From NCBI GenBank assembly GCA_947491025.1, contig CANLIC010000025.1:1-64000 (forward strand): DNA of 64,000 bases, in the 5' to 3' direction. The DNA comes from Myxococcales bacterium. GTDB taxonomy: Bacteria > Myxococcota_A > UBA9042. The notes below the pieces were generated by a model that was given only the letters and a program-made list of their open reading frames with translations, did no database searches and had not been told where the DNA came from. Positions 27,006 through 35,854 of the stretch are shown here, piece after piece. Both the position numbers and the translations under genes were made by a program. The first letter of the stretch is position 1; the number at the start of each line of letters is the position of its first letter.

Positions 27006-29486
27006 CTAGCTGCGTGCGTCGCGCACGGCCGTCGCCGCCAGCTCGACCCGACGTCGGCGGAAGCGCATCCGGCCAAAGCCGAGCACGATCAACAGCAAGG
27101 GCGTCCCGACCATGGCTGCGATGCGCAGCGTTCGGGCGTCCTCGGCCTTGACCTCGGTCATCGGGCGGCGCGTGTCGCCCTTGCTGCGGATGTCGGCCAA
27201 GGCCTCGTGGGCGGTCGCCCAGTCGAGCACGTTGGAGAGGAATCGCAGGTTCTCCTGCAGCAGGTGGCTGACCTGCGTGATGCGGATCTGCCAGTTCTGA
27301 AAGCGCGCTTGCCACTCTTGGTATTGCTGCAGCGCCTCGACCGAGAACTTGCTCATGTTCGCGGCGTTGAAGTCCCGCAGTACCGCGCTCCGGCTCAGCC
27401 CCTCGATGCCCATGTTGCTGCCGAGCACGAGGATCTTGCCCTGGCCGTCCGGCTTGAAGTTGCGCTTGACCAAGGCGTACTCATCCTCGCTCTCGTCTTT
27501 CTCCGGCGGGCCGAATTGATCGAGGCGCGGCTTGGGCTTGGGCCGACGCGGCGGCTCCTTGCCGGCGAATGCCGACTTGAAGGGACCGCGAACCACCACC
27601 GCCACCACGTGCGGACCGGTGCCGGACTGATTGACGACGGCCTGCTGCAGCGCAAGCGGGTTGGCGGACAAGCCGCTGTCGCGGGCGAGCGCCTCGGGCG
27701 CGCTCTTGATGAGCTCGTGTACCTCGAAGCGGCTGTCGTTCTTGAGTTCCGGCTTGACCGAGACGGTCGTGACGTAGGGGATCGACATCGACTGGATCGA
27801 GCGAGACAGCGCGTGGTTGCGAGAGAAGTCGGTGAAGACCGGGATGAGGGGGTAGGCGAAGTCCCGCTCAGACTGGAAGCGCATGCCGCCGCGGTTGAGC
27901 AGCTCCATGACGCGCACCGTGTCGCTGTGGCGGGGGTCGATCACGAGATCGTTGCCGAGGACGATGCCGTAGGGCGCCAACGTGGCCGGCAGATCCGAGC
28001 CGGTGCGCTCGAGCGCCGTGTGGTCCAGGCGCACGTCCTGCCCGATCTCCTTGGGCGGGACCATGTTGTTGATGGCGACCTCCCACTGCTGGGCGAAGAC
28101 GGCAACCGGCCGGCCTGAAAGCAAGAACTGGTCGAGCTGGTAGCGGTCGTAGTCCGGAATCGAGCTCCGCGGGCCGAAGACGACGAGCGCGGCGATGTCG
28201 CTCGGGATCGGCTTGCCGCTCTCGACCTTGGTGATGGCGTAGCCCTGCTTGCTGAAGAGGCCATCGCCGACCCGGCTGTTGGTCTGGTCGATCGCCGAAG
28301 AGATCTGCTGCGCCGTCTCCGCGATCTGCTTCATCATCTGGTTGTTCTGAATCATCGCAGCCATCTGCGGATCCATCAGCGAGTCGCGCTCGGCGAAGGG
28401 GCAGAACTCCATGTGGCCACAGAAGAAGCCGATCTTGCGTTGGCCGGGGCTGTCTACCAGCGTCTGGTGGCGTTGCTCGACCTCTCGGCCGATCTGATCG
28501 AGCATGTTGACCAGCTGGGGCAGGGCCGCCTCGGTCGGCACTTCTTTCGGGCCCTCGCCGCGCAGATAGCGATGCAGTTCATTGTAAATATTGAAGAACT
28601 GCTGCGATGACTTCAGCAAGTTGTCGACGAACTCGCTGCGGCCCTCGAGCTTCTTGGTGCTGTCGGCCAAGACCTGGCTCACGGCCGCGCAGTCGCCTTC
28701 CATTTTGGGTTTGCCCGCCTCCAGCTTCTGCTGAAGACCCTTCTGGTCGGTGGCGAGCTTGGTCAAGTCGAGGCCAGCTGCCTGACCCTCAGCGCTGTCC
28801 TTGGTGACCTCGCGGATGGCGTCCGCGCACTTCTTGACCGATTCGTGGAGGCGCTTGCCGTCAGAGAGTACATCCTTCATCAGCTGGCTCTGCTCGTGCT
28901 TGTCGCGCAGACGCAGGAGCCGCTTGGTGATCTCGAACTCGAAGAAGCCAGGCTCCAGCGCCTTGGGCAGCGCCTCGGTCACCGACTTGTAGTGGAAGGT
29001 GGCGCCGAGCGCGTAGCGCGCGAACTTCAGTTGGTTGCCCTCGACTTGCGCCTCGGTCGACGAGAAGAGCTCGAGCTTGGCGGCCTCGGCCTGCTCCTCG
29101 ATGCTGCCGGCGTTGGGCACGTCTTGGTCGGCGTAGACGAGGCGCAACTTGCCGTCGGAGGCGGCCACGTATTCGTCGATCTTATCGCGAAATGCCCGAT
29201 CGACGCCCTTGAGCGAGGTCTTGCCGCCCTGGGTCGGGATCGACTCTGGCAGACGCTTGCTGATGTAAACGGTGATCGACACGCCCTCGAGGGCACGCGC
29301 CGCGACCGCGCTCTCCGGGGACAGCGTGTGGGCCTTGGTCTCGGTCAGATCGACGCGCGCCGGCACCCGTAGCAGGAGCGCGTTGCCGACCAACGCGATG
29401 CCGATCGTGGCCAACAGCACGACGGTGGCGTCGGTTCGGATTCGGTTGCGGTTCTGACCGGCGGCGCCGGCAGCTTGCTTGGCCAT
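27006..29486 (-). CDS. GldG-like ABC transporter auxiliary protein
   Basis: 826 residues. N-terminal transmembrane helix (VVLLATIGIALVGNALLL), followed by VDLTETKAHTLSPES, the usual opening of the GldG/DUF7088 family, then a large extracytoplasmic region including an ABC-type-uncharacterised (IFT52/GldG-like) domain with ALVVFGPRSSIPDYDRYQLDQFL, helical insertions, and a C-terminal transmembrane helix near the end followed by FGRMRFRRRR. It partners the ABC-2 permease and ATPase upstream. In Bacteroidota the GldAFG transporter is needed for gliding; in other phyla the substrate is unknown. The start ATG 29486 is preceded by GAGGAG; the longer frame is rejected. Confidence 0.88.
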   Translation of the reverse strand: MAKQAAGAAGQNRNRIRTDATVVLLATIGIALVGNALLLRVPARVDLTETKAHTLSPESAVAARALEGVSITVYISKRLPESIPTQGGKTSLKGVDRAFRDKIDEYVAASDGKLRLVYADQDVPNAGSIEEQAEAAKLELFSSTEAQVEGNQLKFARYALGATFHYKSVTEALPKALEPGFFEFEITKRLLRLRDKHEQSQLMKDVLSDGKRLHESVKKCADAIREVTKDSAEGQAAGLDLTKLATDQKGLQQKLEAGKPKMEGDCAAVSQVLADSTKKLEGRSEFVDNLLKSSQQFFNIYNELHRYLRGEGPKEVPTEAALPQLVNMLDQIGREVEQRHQTLVDSPGQRKIGFFCGHMEFCPFAERDSLMDPQMAAMIQNNQMMKQIAETAQQISSAIDQTNSRVGDGLFSKQGYAITKVESGKPIPSDIAALVVFGPRSSIPDYDRYQLDQFLLSGRPVAVFAQQWEVAINNMVPPKEIGQDVRLDHTALERTGSDLPATLAPYGIVLGNDLVIDPRHSDTVRVMELLNRGGMRFQSERDFAYPLIPVFTDFSRNHALSRSIQSMSIPYVTTVSVKPELKNDSRFEVHELIKSAPEALARDSGLSANPLALQQAVVNQSGTGPHVVAVVVRGPFKSAFAGKEPPRRPKPKPRLDQFGPPEKDESEDEYALVKRNFKPDGQGKILVLGSNMGIEGLSRSAVLRDFNAANMSKFSVEALQQYQEWQARFQNWQIRITQVSHLLQENLRFLSNVLDWATAHEALADIRSKGDTRRPMTEVKAEDARTLRIAAMVGTPLLLIVLGFGRMRFRRRRVELAATAVRDARS

Positions 29487-29568
29487 GTTCGGCTCCTCTC
29501 CACGTTGGGTCGCTCCTGGGCGCCGGCGGTGCGACGAGCGCACGCGGCCACGGCCCCGCTGGCGACGA

Positions 29569-30300
29569 CTACTTCCAGTTGCGCGAGCGCAAGGTCCAGG
29601 TCGACGCGGCGACCGCAACTGCGATCACCGATGCGAAGTAGATGATGTTGCGCAAGTCGATGACACCCTTCGAGAACGACGCGAACTGCTGCTTGAAAGT
29701 CAGCAGCGTCAAGGCCATCGGCGGGCGCTCGAAGGCGAGCTTGATCAGCGCGTCCGTCGCGGTCCAGAAGAAGATGCACAGCAGCAAGCCGAGGATGAAG
29801 GCCACGATCTGGTTGTGGGTCCAGGTCGAGGTCATCACACCGAGCGCCAAGAATGTGGTTCCAATGAGGAAAAGGCCGAGGTAGCCGCCAACGATCGCGC
29901 CAATGTCCGGCGAGCCGAGCTGCAGCACCAGGAGCGGAAAGACGGCTGTCAGCGCGAGCGCGACGACGAGAAAGCCCATCGCGCCGAGGAGCTTGCCGAT
30001 GATGATCTCGAGGTCGCTCACCGGCAGCGTCACCAGCAGCTCCAGCGTGCCGGATTTCTTCTCCTCGGCGACGAGGCGCATGGTCACCGCGGGCAGAATG
30101 ACGGCCAGGACCCAGGGCGCGCTGTCGAAGAGCGGGCGCACCGTCGCCTGCCGCGCCTCGAAGAAGTCCTCGCCGCCGTCGATGCCGAAGAAGAACATCA
30201 GGCCCGTGGCGATGAGGAAGACGGTCGCAGCGATGTACGCAATCGGCGAGTCGAAGGTGGCCGCCAACTCTCGGCGCGCGATGACAAGGACGGGTTTCAT
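29569..30300 (-). CDS. ABC-2 type permease, GldF-like
   Basis: A 243-residue integral membrane protein with six hydrophobic helices and the ABC-2 style cytoplasmic motif MRLVAEEKKSGTLELLVTLP. It starts MKPVLVIARRELAATFDSP, the usual opening of this family. The ATG at 30300 has AAGGGAG upstream. It lies between the ATPase gene (50 bases) and the GldG-like gene (82 bases) and forms the membrane channel of the transporter. Confidence 0.92.
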   Translation of the reverse strand: MKPVLVIARRELAATFDSPIAYIAATVFLIATGLMFFFGIDGGEDFFEARQATVRPLFDSAPWVLAVILPAVTMRLVAEEKKSGTLELLVTLPVSDLEIIIGKLLGAMGFLVVALALTAVFPLLVLQLGSPDIGAIVGGYLGLFLIGTTFLALGVMTSTWTHNQIVAFILGLLLCIFFWTATDALIKLAFERPPMALTLLTFKQQFASFSKGVIDLRNIIYFASVIAVAVAASTWTLRSRNWK

Positions 30301-30350
30301 GTCGCTCCCTTGCGGTCGTTGCGACCGCGCCCGCAGCTGCGGGCCCAAGC

Positions 30351-31340
30351 TCAGCGATCTGAGGTGAGGTGCTGAAAGATCCCTTCGAGATCCATGCTCT
30401 TGCGACGCAACTCAATGACCGTGTGGCCGGCCTCGCTGGCGTAGCGCGCGATGTCAGGGCGCACGTCGCGGCTGGCGGACACGGTGAAGTGGAGGTGCGT
30501 CACGGGCGCATGCACTTGGTAGCCGATGACTGCCTTGCGGACACCGGCGATCGCCGCTAGCGCGGTCCGAGCCTTCTCGCCATCGCCGTCGGCGAGCTGA
30601 AGACCGACGATCAGCTCGTGCTCGTCGGCCATCTTGCCCTCGATCTCCTCGATGGTGCCGTCGGCCACGACGTTGCCGCGGTGGATGATGACAATGCGAT
30701 CGCAGGTCTGGCGCACCTCAGGCAGGATGTGGGTGCTCAGGATGACCGTGTGATCTTTGCCCAATTCCTTGATGAGCTCGCGGATCTCGACGATCTGGTT
30801 GGGGTCGAGACCTGAGGTCGGCTCGTCGAGGATGACGATCGGCGGGTTGTGCAGGAGCGCCTGCGCCAGGCCAACGCGCTGCTTGTAGCCCTTGGAGAGG
30901 GTACCGATGCTCGCGGAGAGCTTCTCGACGATGCCGACACGACGCGCCAGCTTGGCGATGCGTTCGTCGCACTCTTTGCGCGTAAAGCCTCGCATTTCGC
31001 CGCAGTAGACGAGGTAGTCGTAGACCACCATGTCGGTGTAGAGCGCGGTCGACTCCGGCAGATAGCCGATGCGGCGCCGGGTCTCGATCGGCTCGCGAAA
31101 CAGGTCGAGACCGTCGACCGTCACGGACCCGCTGCTGGCCGAGATGAAGCTGGTCAGGATCTTCATCGTCGTCGACTTGCCGGCGCCGTTGGGCCCGAGC
31201 AGGCCGAGAATTTCGCCGCGCCGCACTTCGAAGCTGATGCCCTTCAGCGCCTGGAAGTCGCCATAGCTCTTCTGCAAGTCGCGAATCTGGATGACCGCGC
31301 CTGCGCTCGTGCCGTCACGCTGTGCGTCTTTGTGCGCCAT
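30351..31340 (-). CDS. ABC transporter ATP-binding protein, GldA-like
   Basis: 329 residues. Walker A GPNGAGKST (residues 49-57), signature LSKGYKQRVGLAQALL, Walker B IVILDEPTSGLDP and the switch histidine in ILSTHILPEVRQTCD are all intact. It starts at ATG 31340 behind a strong GGGAGGGGAG site; a TTG fifteen bases upstream is less likely. It heads the minus-strand operon ATPase, permease, GldG-like, DUF4340. The C-terminal 90 residues form the extra domain seen in GldA-type ATPases. Confidence 0.93.
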   Translation of the reverse strand: MAHKDAQRDGTSAGAVIQIRDLQKSYGDFQALKGISFEVRRGEILGLLGPNGAGKSTTMKILTSFISASSGSVTVDGLDLFREPIETRRRIGYLPESTALYTDMVVYDYLVYCGEMRGFTRKECDERIAKLARRVGIVEKLSASIGTLSKGYKQRVGLAQALLHNPPIVILDEPTSGLDPNQIVEIRELIKELGKDHTVILSTHILPEVRQTCDRIVIIHRGNVVADGTIEEIEGKMADEHELIVGLQLADGDGEKARTALAAIAGVRKAVIGYQVHAPVTHLHFTVSASRDVRPDIARYASEAGHTVIELRRKSMDLEGIFQHLTSDR

Positions 31341-31693
31341 CGACTCCCCTCCCAAAGGTCGCTGCAGAAGGCCCGCAACGTCGTCGCAGAGCCGGCCTCA
31401 GCCGACGTCGCGCCCGAACGCCGGGCCGCGCGACGGCATTCCCGGCGCGGCGCGGGTCGCAGCGGCTTGGCGCCGCGGGCGCTGTCCACTGCTCGGTTCA
31501 CCGCGCTCGCCAGACGTGGTCCAGCTGGCGGGTGACGAGCTGGCCGCCGCCGCGTCGTGGGCGGACCCACGGACGGCCTACGTACGGATGCCGACACCGG
31601 CATCGGCCTTCAGCCGCTGTCACCGGCTGCCGCCCCGATCTTCGCCGACGCGGCGGCGATCGGGGCTGTCCCAGAGACCGTGCCGAAGTTAGG
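31341..31693. other. divergent intergenic region upstream of the GldA-like operon
   Basis: 353 bases between two divergent starts. It contains a strong hairpin at 31633-31665 (arms CCCCGATC and GATCGGGG with a nested CGCCG/CGGCG stem) 28 bases before the ATG of the plus-strand gene, and a smaller one, GATGCCG-ACAC-CGGCATC, at 31587-31604. No clear -35/-10 pair is visible. The hairpins could be leader or operator elements. Confidence 0.45.
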
Positions 31694-32713
31694 ATGGCGC
31701 TCCGGCGTGTCAAGCGCCGCCAGAGGTCCAACTTGCGCCAACTCCATCGCTCAGCATCGCCCTTCTCGACCCTCGCGCGGCACCCTGCGATCGCTGCGTC
31801 TGCATTGGCGCTTTGGCTGCTCGGCGCCGCGCCTACGCTGGGCCAGTCGGCGCCCTCGGCGAGCGCTGCGCCCCCGCCGGTCGTGGGCGGCTCCGTGCAG
31901 CCAGTGGCAGCGGGCAGGGACCCAGGCGAGAGCGTCGGCCCCCCTGCACCGGCGACGGCGATCGCAGGCGATGCTGAGGCCCCGGCGGAAGGTTCCGACA
32001 CGCGGTCGCAGCTGCCTCCGCCGCCCTGGTCCTTGATCTTACAATGGCTACCGCTCAAGCCGCAGCCTTCGGCCACCCTGCAGCGCCGCGAGCTGCGCGC
32101 CATCGCCCAAGACCTGGAGCGCGGACGCCCGGAGGCCGCCTGCCAGGCCGCCGCGGCCTTGCTCGACGCCCGACAGCTAGAGGCGTCGCGGCTCTTCTAT
32201 GCCCCGATTCGCAAGGACGCGGACCTCGCCGGCATTGAACGCTTCCTCGACGCCTTTGTGCGCGGCCCCGATCCGATGCTGGTGGTGGCCGGGGAGCAGT
32301 GGGCGCCGGCGCCTTCTTGGCGCGACACTGCCGCTGTGGCATGCGCACGCGCCGCCAAGCCCGCGATCGCCGAACGGTTCCTGCGGGCGAGTGCGGGTCT
32401 GCAGCTCGGCGGCCGCTCGGCTGTAGCGGTCGCGTTGCTTCGGTGGCGGCGTGGCGGTGGGCTTGCAGCGCACGCGTGGTGGTTGTCCCCAACGGCGCCA
32501 GGCCCTTCGGGTGCGGGAGGCGCGCCTGCAGCCGAGGAGGCGGCGGCCGGCTCGCTCGAGGGGCGCTTGCTGGCGGCGATTCTGCTGCCCGACGACCCCC
32601 GCCGCCGAACCCTCGCCCGGCTGCGCGCCGACGCCGATCCCACGCAGCGCCCTCTCGTCGACGCCGTCACGGTGTGGCGCAGCGCCCAGGCCAGCCCAGG
32701 ACCGACGCCATGA
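31694..32713 (+). CDS. hypothetical exported protein
   Basis: 339 residues from ATG 31694, with only a weak ribosome site. A basic N-terminus leads to a hydrophobic segment (IAASALALWLLGAAPTLG) and Ser/Ala-rich residues, so a signal peptide or anchor is likely. The mature part is Ala/Arg-rich and helical; segments such as AACQAAAALLDARQLEASRLFYAP suggest degenerate TPR-like repeats. No family recognised. Its stop overlaps the start of the next gene by ATGA, so the two are probably co-translated. Confidence 0.6.
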   Translation: MALRRVKRRQRSNLRQLHRSASPFSTLARHPAIAASALALWLLGAAPTLGQSAPSASAAPPPVVGGSVQPVAAGRDPGESVGPPAPATAIAGDAEAPAEGSDTRSQLPPPPWSLILQWLPLKPQPSATLQRRELRAIAQDLERGRPEAACQAAAALLDARQLEASRLFYAPIRKDADLAGIERFLDAFVRGPDPMLVVAGEQWAPAPSWRDTAAVACARAAKPAIAERFLRASAGLQLGGRSAVAVALLRWRRGGGLAAHAWWLSPTAPGPSGAGGAPAAEEAAAGSLEGRLLAAILLPDDPRRRTLARLRADADPTQRPLVDAVTVWRSAQASPGPTP

Positions 32714-32970
32714 GTACAGACCGCTCGCGGCCGCGTTTTCAGCCGGAGATTGCAGGCACAGAGGGCCGCGCTGCCGCCAACGCCGCATTCGCTGCCGACG
32801 TGCTGCGCTACGGCCTGCGTTGGCGTTGCGACGACTGCGCCTTCCTGGCCCCTACCGAGGGGCGCTGCAGCGTCGGCTGGCCCAACGCCACGCTTCGCGA
32901 CGCCGTCGAGGCAATAGGTGACGACGGGATCCCGGTGTTCTGTAAGGCGTTCGAGGACATCGGCGCCTAG
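32710..32970 (+). CDS. small four-cysteine protein
   Basis: 86 residues from ATG 32710, overlapping the previous stop. Cysteines at 40, 43, 53 and 78 (CDDCAFLAP, GRCSVGWPN, FCKAFED) form a C-x2-C-x9-C-x24-C pattern that could bind zinc or an iron-sulfur cluster. Small proteins with this C..C...C...FCK-FE pattern seem familiar from related deltaproteobacteria, but I know no assigned function. No signal peptide, so it is probably cytoplasmic. It ends four bases before the convergent gene's stop. Confidence 0.7.
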   Translation: MSTDRSRPRFQPEIAGTEGRAAANAAFAADVLRYGLRWRCDDCAFLAPTEGRCSVGWPNATLRDAVEAIGDDGIPVFCKAFEDIGA

Positions 32971-32973
32971 CGG

Positions 32974-34206
32974 CTAGCTGCCGCGGCGGCCCTGTCCGGC
33001 CCGCAGGCCCTGCCAGAAGGCGTCGAGGGTGGTGCGGCACTGCGGCCCGCCGACCTTGGTCAGCGGCTCCAGCTGTCGCAGCAAGGCGCGCACCTGCGTC
33101 CGGCCACGCGGCGTCGCCATCGCCTGCAGGGGCGTCGCGCCGTCGAGCGCGGTCAGCGGCCGGTGCTCGAGGCCGTGCAGGTACTCGGTCAGCCAATCTC
33201 GGGTCAGCCGTGCCAAGTCCTCACCGTCGCTCTCGTCATCGAGCAACGCGCTGACGTCTCGCACCAGGGTCAGCCGCGGCCGCAGCCCAGGCAAGGCGTG
33301 GCTCAGCGCGCGGCGCAGCCGATCGGCCCCGGCCAACGATCGCGTGGTCGCCAGCAGGCGATCGCCGCGCCAGATGAGCTGTGCGCCGACGGCTCCCAGC
33401 TCCGGATCAGCGATGACCCAAGCGTTGTCGCGCCGTCGCAGCAGGCGGCCCGCCGCCGTCAGCTCGGCCAGGGCAGGGCGCAGCTGCCGCGCCGTCGCCA
33501 GGTCGAACGTCACGCTGACCCGCACCATCGCTTCGCCCTCGGGCGCGGGCAAGCCGCGCAGCCGTCGGCGGCGTCGCTTCAGCGCCCGAATCGACGCGTC
33601 GAGCAGTGTCGGCTGGCGGCTCTCGCGGGTCGCGGTCACGGCGGCCTTGGCAGCCGCGATCATCGGGCGCAGGCAAGCGCTCGGCAGTACGAGGTGGACA
33701 GCATCGAGGAGCCAGATGGCGCCGTCGGCATCGGCGATCTCAAGCGCCCGCGCCAGGAGAAGCTCACCTGGCTGCGCCACCGTCGACAGGACCGGCTCAA
33801 AGATCTCAAGCGATGCGCCGTCGTGCAGCCGCACCAAGGTCGCCGTCGGGCCCAGCAGCGACTCCACTCGGTAGACGTCGGGCGCAGCGGCTTCCAGGGC
33901 AGCAACCAGCGCGAGCTCGTCTGCCTGCAGGCCCCGCGCTGGCAATAGACGCTTGCCGAGTCGGCCACGCCGCATCGGAGCATCCCAGAGCAACCAGGGT
34001 AGAAATTGGCCGTGGGCTTCGCGCTCGCCGAGGAACTCCGCCAGCGCCTCGCCCGACTTGAATGGCGTGCTGAAGAAGCGCTCTGCCGCCCGCAGCACCT
34101 CGACCCGGCCCAGCACGTCTTGGACGGCGTCCATGAGTCGCACAAGCAACCCGAGGTGGAGCTGCCTGAGACGGTGGCGGCGAAACGAGAGGGGGGCATC
34201 AGCCAT
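32974..34206 (-). CDS. hypothetical protein with W-(P)-LDG-TPLQA C-terminal motif
   Basis: 410 residues starting at ATG 34206 with AGGAG ten bases upstream. It is soluble, rich in Leu/Arg/Ala, with no signal peptide. The N-terminal 60 residues (RLMDAVQDVLGRVEVLRAAERFF) and middle look helical. The last 90 contain DWLTEYLHGLEHRPLTALDG followed by ATPLQAMATPRGRTQV, a pattern that recalls the W-x-P-x-P-A-L-G-G-x-T-P-x-x-A segment seen in some SEC-C and MbcA/ParS/Xre-type proteins. No metal-binding SEC-C cysteines follow. No function can be given. It converges tightly with the four-cysteine gene. Confidence 0.6.
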   Translation of the reverse strand: MADAPLSFRRHRLRQLHLGLLVRLMDAVQDVLGRVEVLRAAERFFSTPFKSGEALAEFLGEREAHGQFLPWLLWDAPMRRGRLGKRLLPARGLQADELALVAALEAAAPDVYRVESLLGPTATLVRLHDGASLEIFEPVLSTVAQPGELLLARALEIADADGAIWLLDAVHLVLPSACLRPMIAAAKAAVTATRESRQPTLLDASIRALKRRRRRLRGLPAPEGEAMVRVSVTFDLATARQLRPALAELTAAGRLLRRRDNAWVIADPELGAVGAQLIWRGDRLLATTRSLAGADRLRRALSHALPGLRPRLTLVRDVSALLDDESDGEDLARLTRDWLTEYLHGLEHRPLTALDGATPLQAMATPRGRTQVRALLRQLEPLTKVGGPQCRTTLDAFWQGLRAGQGRRGS

Positions 34207-34250
34207 TGTGGCGGCGGCTCCTGGGCGCCGATGCGCCGACGCCGGGCTTC

Positions 34251-35690
34251 TTAGGCGCCGCCTCCTGCGCTGTCAACGCGGCGGCGGAGCAGACCGGGCG
34301 GCTGAGTCCGCGGCACGGCGCTCTGCACCTTCTCGTAGGACGGCCCCGTGATTGGCGTTGAATTCTCCATGGCTTCGGCTGTGGCGCTGGTGTCTCCGGG
34401 CGCTGCAGCGTCCGGCTCCATGGGGCCGCGCATCTCGAGTGCGCGCTCGGCGCGGCCGGCGGACCGTAGGGCCTGGCGCTCGCGATCTCGTGCATCCAAG
34501 GCTGCCTCGACGTCGGCCTCGGCGATCTGAGGCCGGGCGAGCGGGGCCAGCGTCGCTTCGTGCCACTTCATCGGCCCATCGGCGTCCGCTGACGCCGCGC
34601 CCGCCGCAAGCGGCAGCTCCTCCAAGGGCGGCACCACGCGGCCGGTCCGCATCGCGAAGTCGCCGGCAGCAGCGATCGCACCGAGATCCAACGGCGTTCC
34701 TGTCGAGAGCTCCGGGCGGCGACGCCAGCCACGCGCCAAGGCGGCGATGAAGAGCAGCGATACGATCGTCCAGATCGTGGTGTCGCCGAGCCACACCGCC
34801 CAGCGCGAGCCGGCGCTCTCCAGCAGACGGGCATAGATGACAAAGAGCTCGCGTGGGCCCAGGCCGAACGTCGCGATCCACGCTGGCTCGAAGTCGAGCC
34901 CGTGATGCATTCGCTCGTGCAGGTCGGCGAGCGCCATGCTGTTGCCGCTGCGATCGATCGCAAATCGCAGGAACCCGGCGGCCGTGGCGTAGGCCCGGCT
35001 GGCGCGCAGGCGGTCGGCGCCGAAATCCGACTGCAGGTCGTCGAGGACGTCGATGGTGCCGGCCGCGCCGCCGGTCATGCCCTCCAGCAGCCGCTGCGCC
35101 GTGGCCTCGCCGGCGACCAGCATCGCCACTGCCTCGTGGTACCACCGCGGCAGGTACCGCCCGTGGCCGAGCGCGTGCACCGCGATGTGGGCGATCTCAT
35201 GGCGCACGGTCTCGCTGGTATGCAGCAGGCCGGCGCCATCGAGGCGAATCAGCACGTGGTCTTGCGACAGCAGCGCCAGGCCGGCGATCCACGGCTCCGA
35301 CCACTGCGAGCCGGCGCCCGCCTCGGCCACCAGCTTGCGAAACGCCGCGTCACTGCCGGCGAAGTCGACGCGTAGCTTGCCATCGAGGCGCGTGCGCAGC
35401 GTGCCAGCGACGTCGGCCTCGGCTGAGCTGACGAGCGCGGTCAAGGGCGCGCGGCGGTCCTCATCGAGATCGTGGAGCCCGATCTCGAACTTCAAAGCCG
35501 ACACGGACATCGGCGCCCAAAAACTCAGCGCCGCCACCAAGCCGAGCCACGTCCGCTGACGGGCTCTGCGTCGAGGCCCCACCTTCGCCCTGGCCATGTC
35601 GGCCTGCGCCGATCGCCACGCCCGAAAATAACGAAAAAGTCCCATGGTCCAGCCGGACGCCAACGGCGCCCGCGCTGCATCGCCTGCCAT
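34251..35690 (-). CDS. membrane-anchored gluzincin-type zinc metallopeptidase (peptidase MA-like)
   Basis: About 479 residues. N-terminal hydrophobic segment (WLGLVAALSFWAPMSVSA), then an extracytoplasmic peptidase domain with HEIAH at residues 164-168 and a downstream glutamate in WYHEAVAML (residue 186), the HExxH...E pattern of gluzincins. A second transmembrane helix (TIWTIVSLLFIAALA) is followed by a roughly 150-residue Ala/Glu-rich cytoplasmic tail. The start is unsure: ATG 35690 has the best ribosome site (GAGGTG), ATG 35597 would give a more ordinary signal peptide. The gene lies 44 bases from the start of 32974-34206 on the same strand. Substrate unknown. Confidence 0.78.
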   Translation of the reverse strand: MAGDAARAPLASGWTMGLFRYFRAWRSAQADMARAKVGPRRRARQRTWLGLVAALSFWAPMSVSALKFEIGLHDLDEDRRAPLTALVSSAEADVAGTLRTRLDGKLRVDFAGSDAAFRKLVAEAGAGSQWSEPWIAGLALLSQDHVLIRLDGAGLLHTSETVRHEIAHIAVHALGHGRYLPRWYHEAVAMLVAGEATAQRLLEGMTGGAAGTIDVLDDLQSDFGADRLRASRAYATAAGFLRFAIDRSGNSMALADLHERMHHGLDFEPAWIATFGLGPRELFVIYARLLESAGSRWAVWLGDTTIWTIVSLLFIAALARGWRRRPELSTGTPLDLGAIAAAGDFAMRTGRVVPPLEELPLAAGAASADADGPMKWHEATLAPLARPQIAEADVEAALDARDRERQALRSAGRAERALEMRGPMEPDAAAPGDTSATAEAMENSTPITGPSYEKVQSAVPRTQPPGLLRRRVDSAGGGA

Positions 35691-35854
35691 CGCTTCACCT
35701 CGACACGTGGTCTGGTCGCCGATCGCGATCCGCGGCCACAGAGGTCCAAGCACCCGCTTGCCCGCCACCTTGACGGCCCCGATGGGCCTGGACCTTCCGC
35801 GAAATCAGAATGCGTCTCAGCCCGCCGGCCCCAGCCGTTCGGTCCCGCCGGCGA

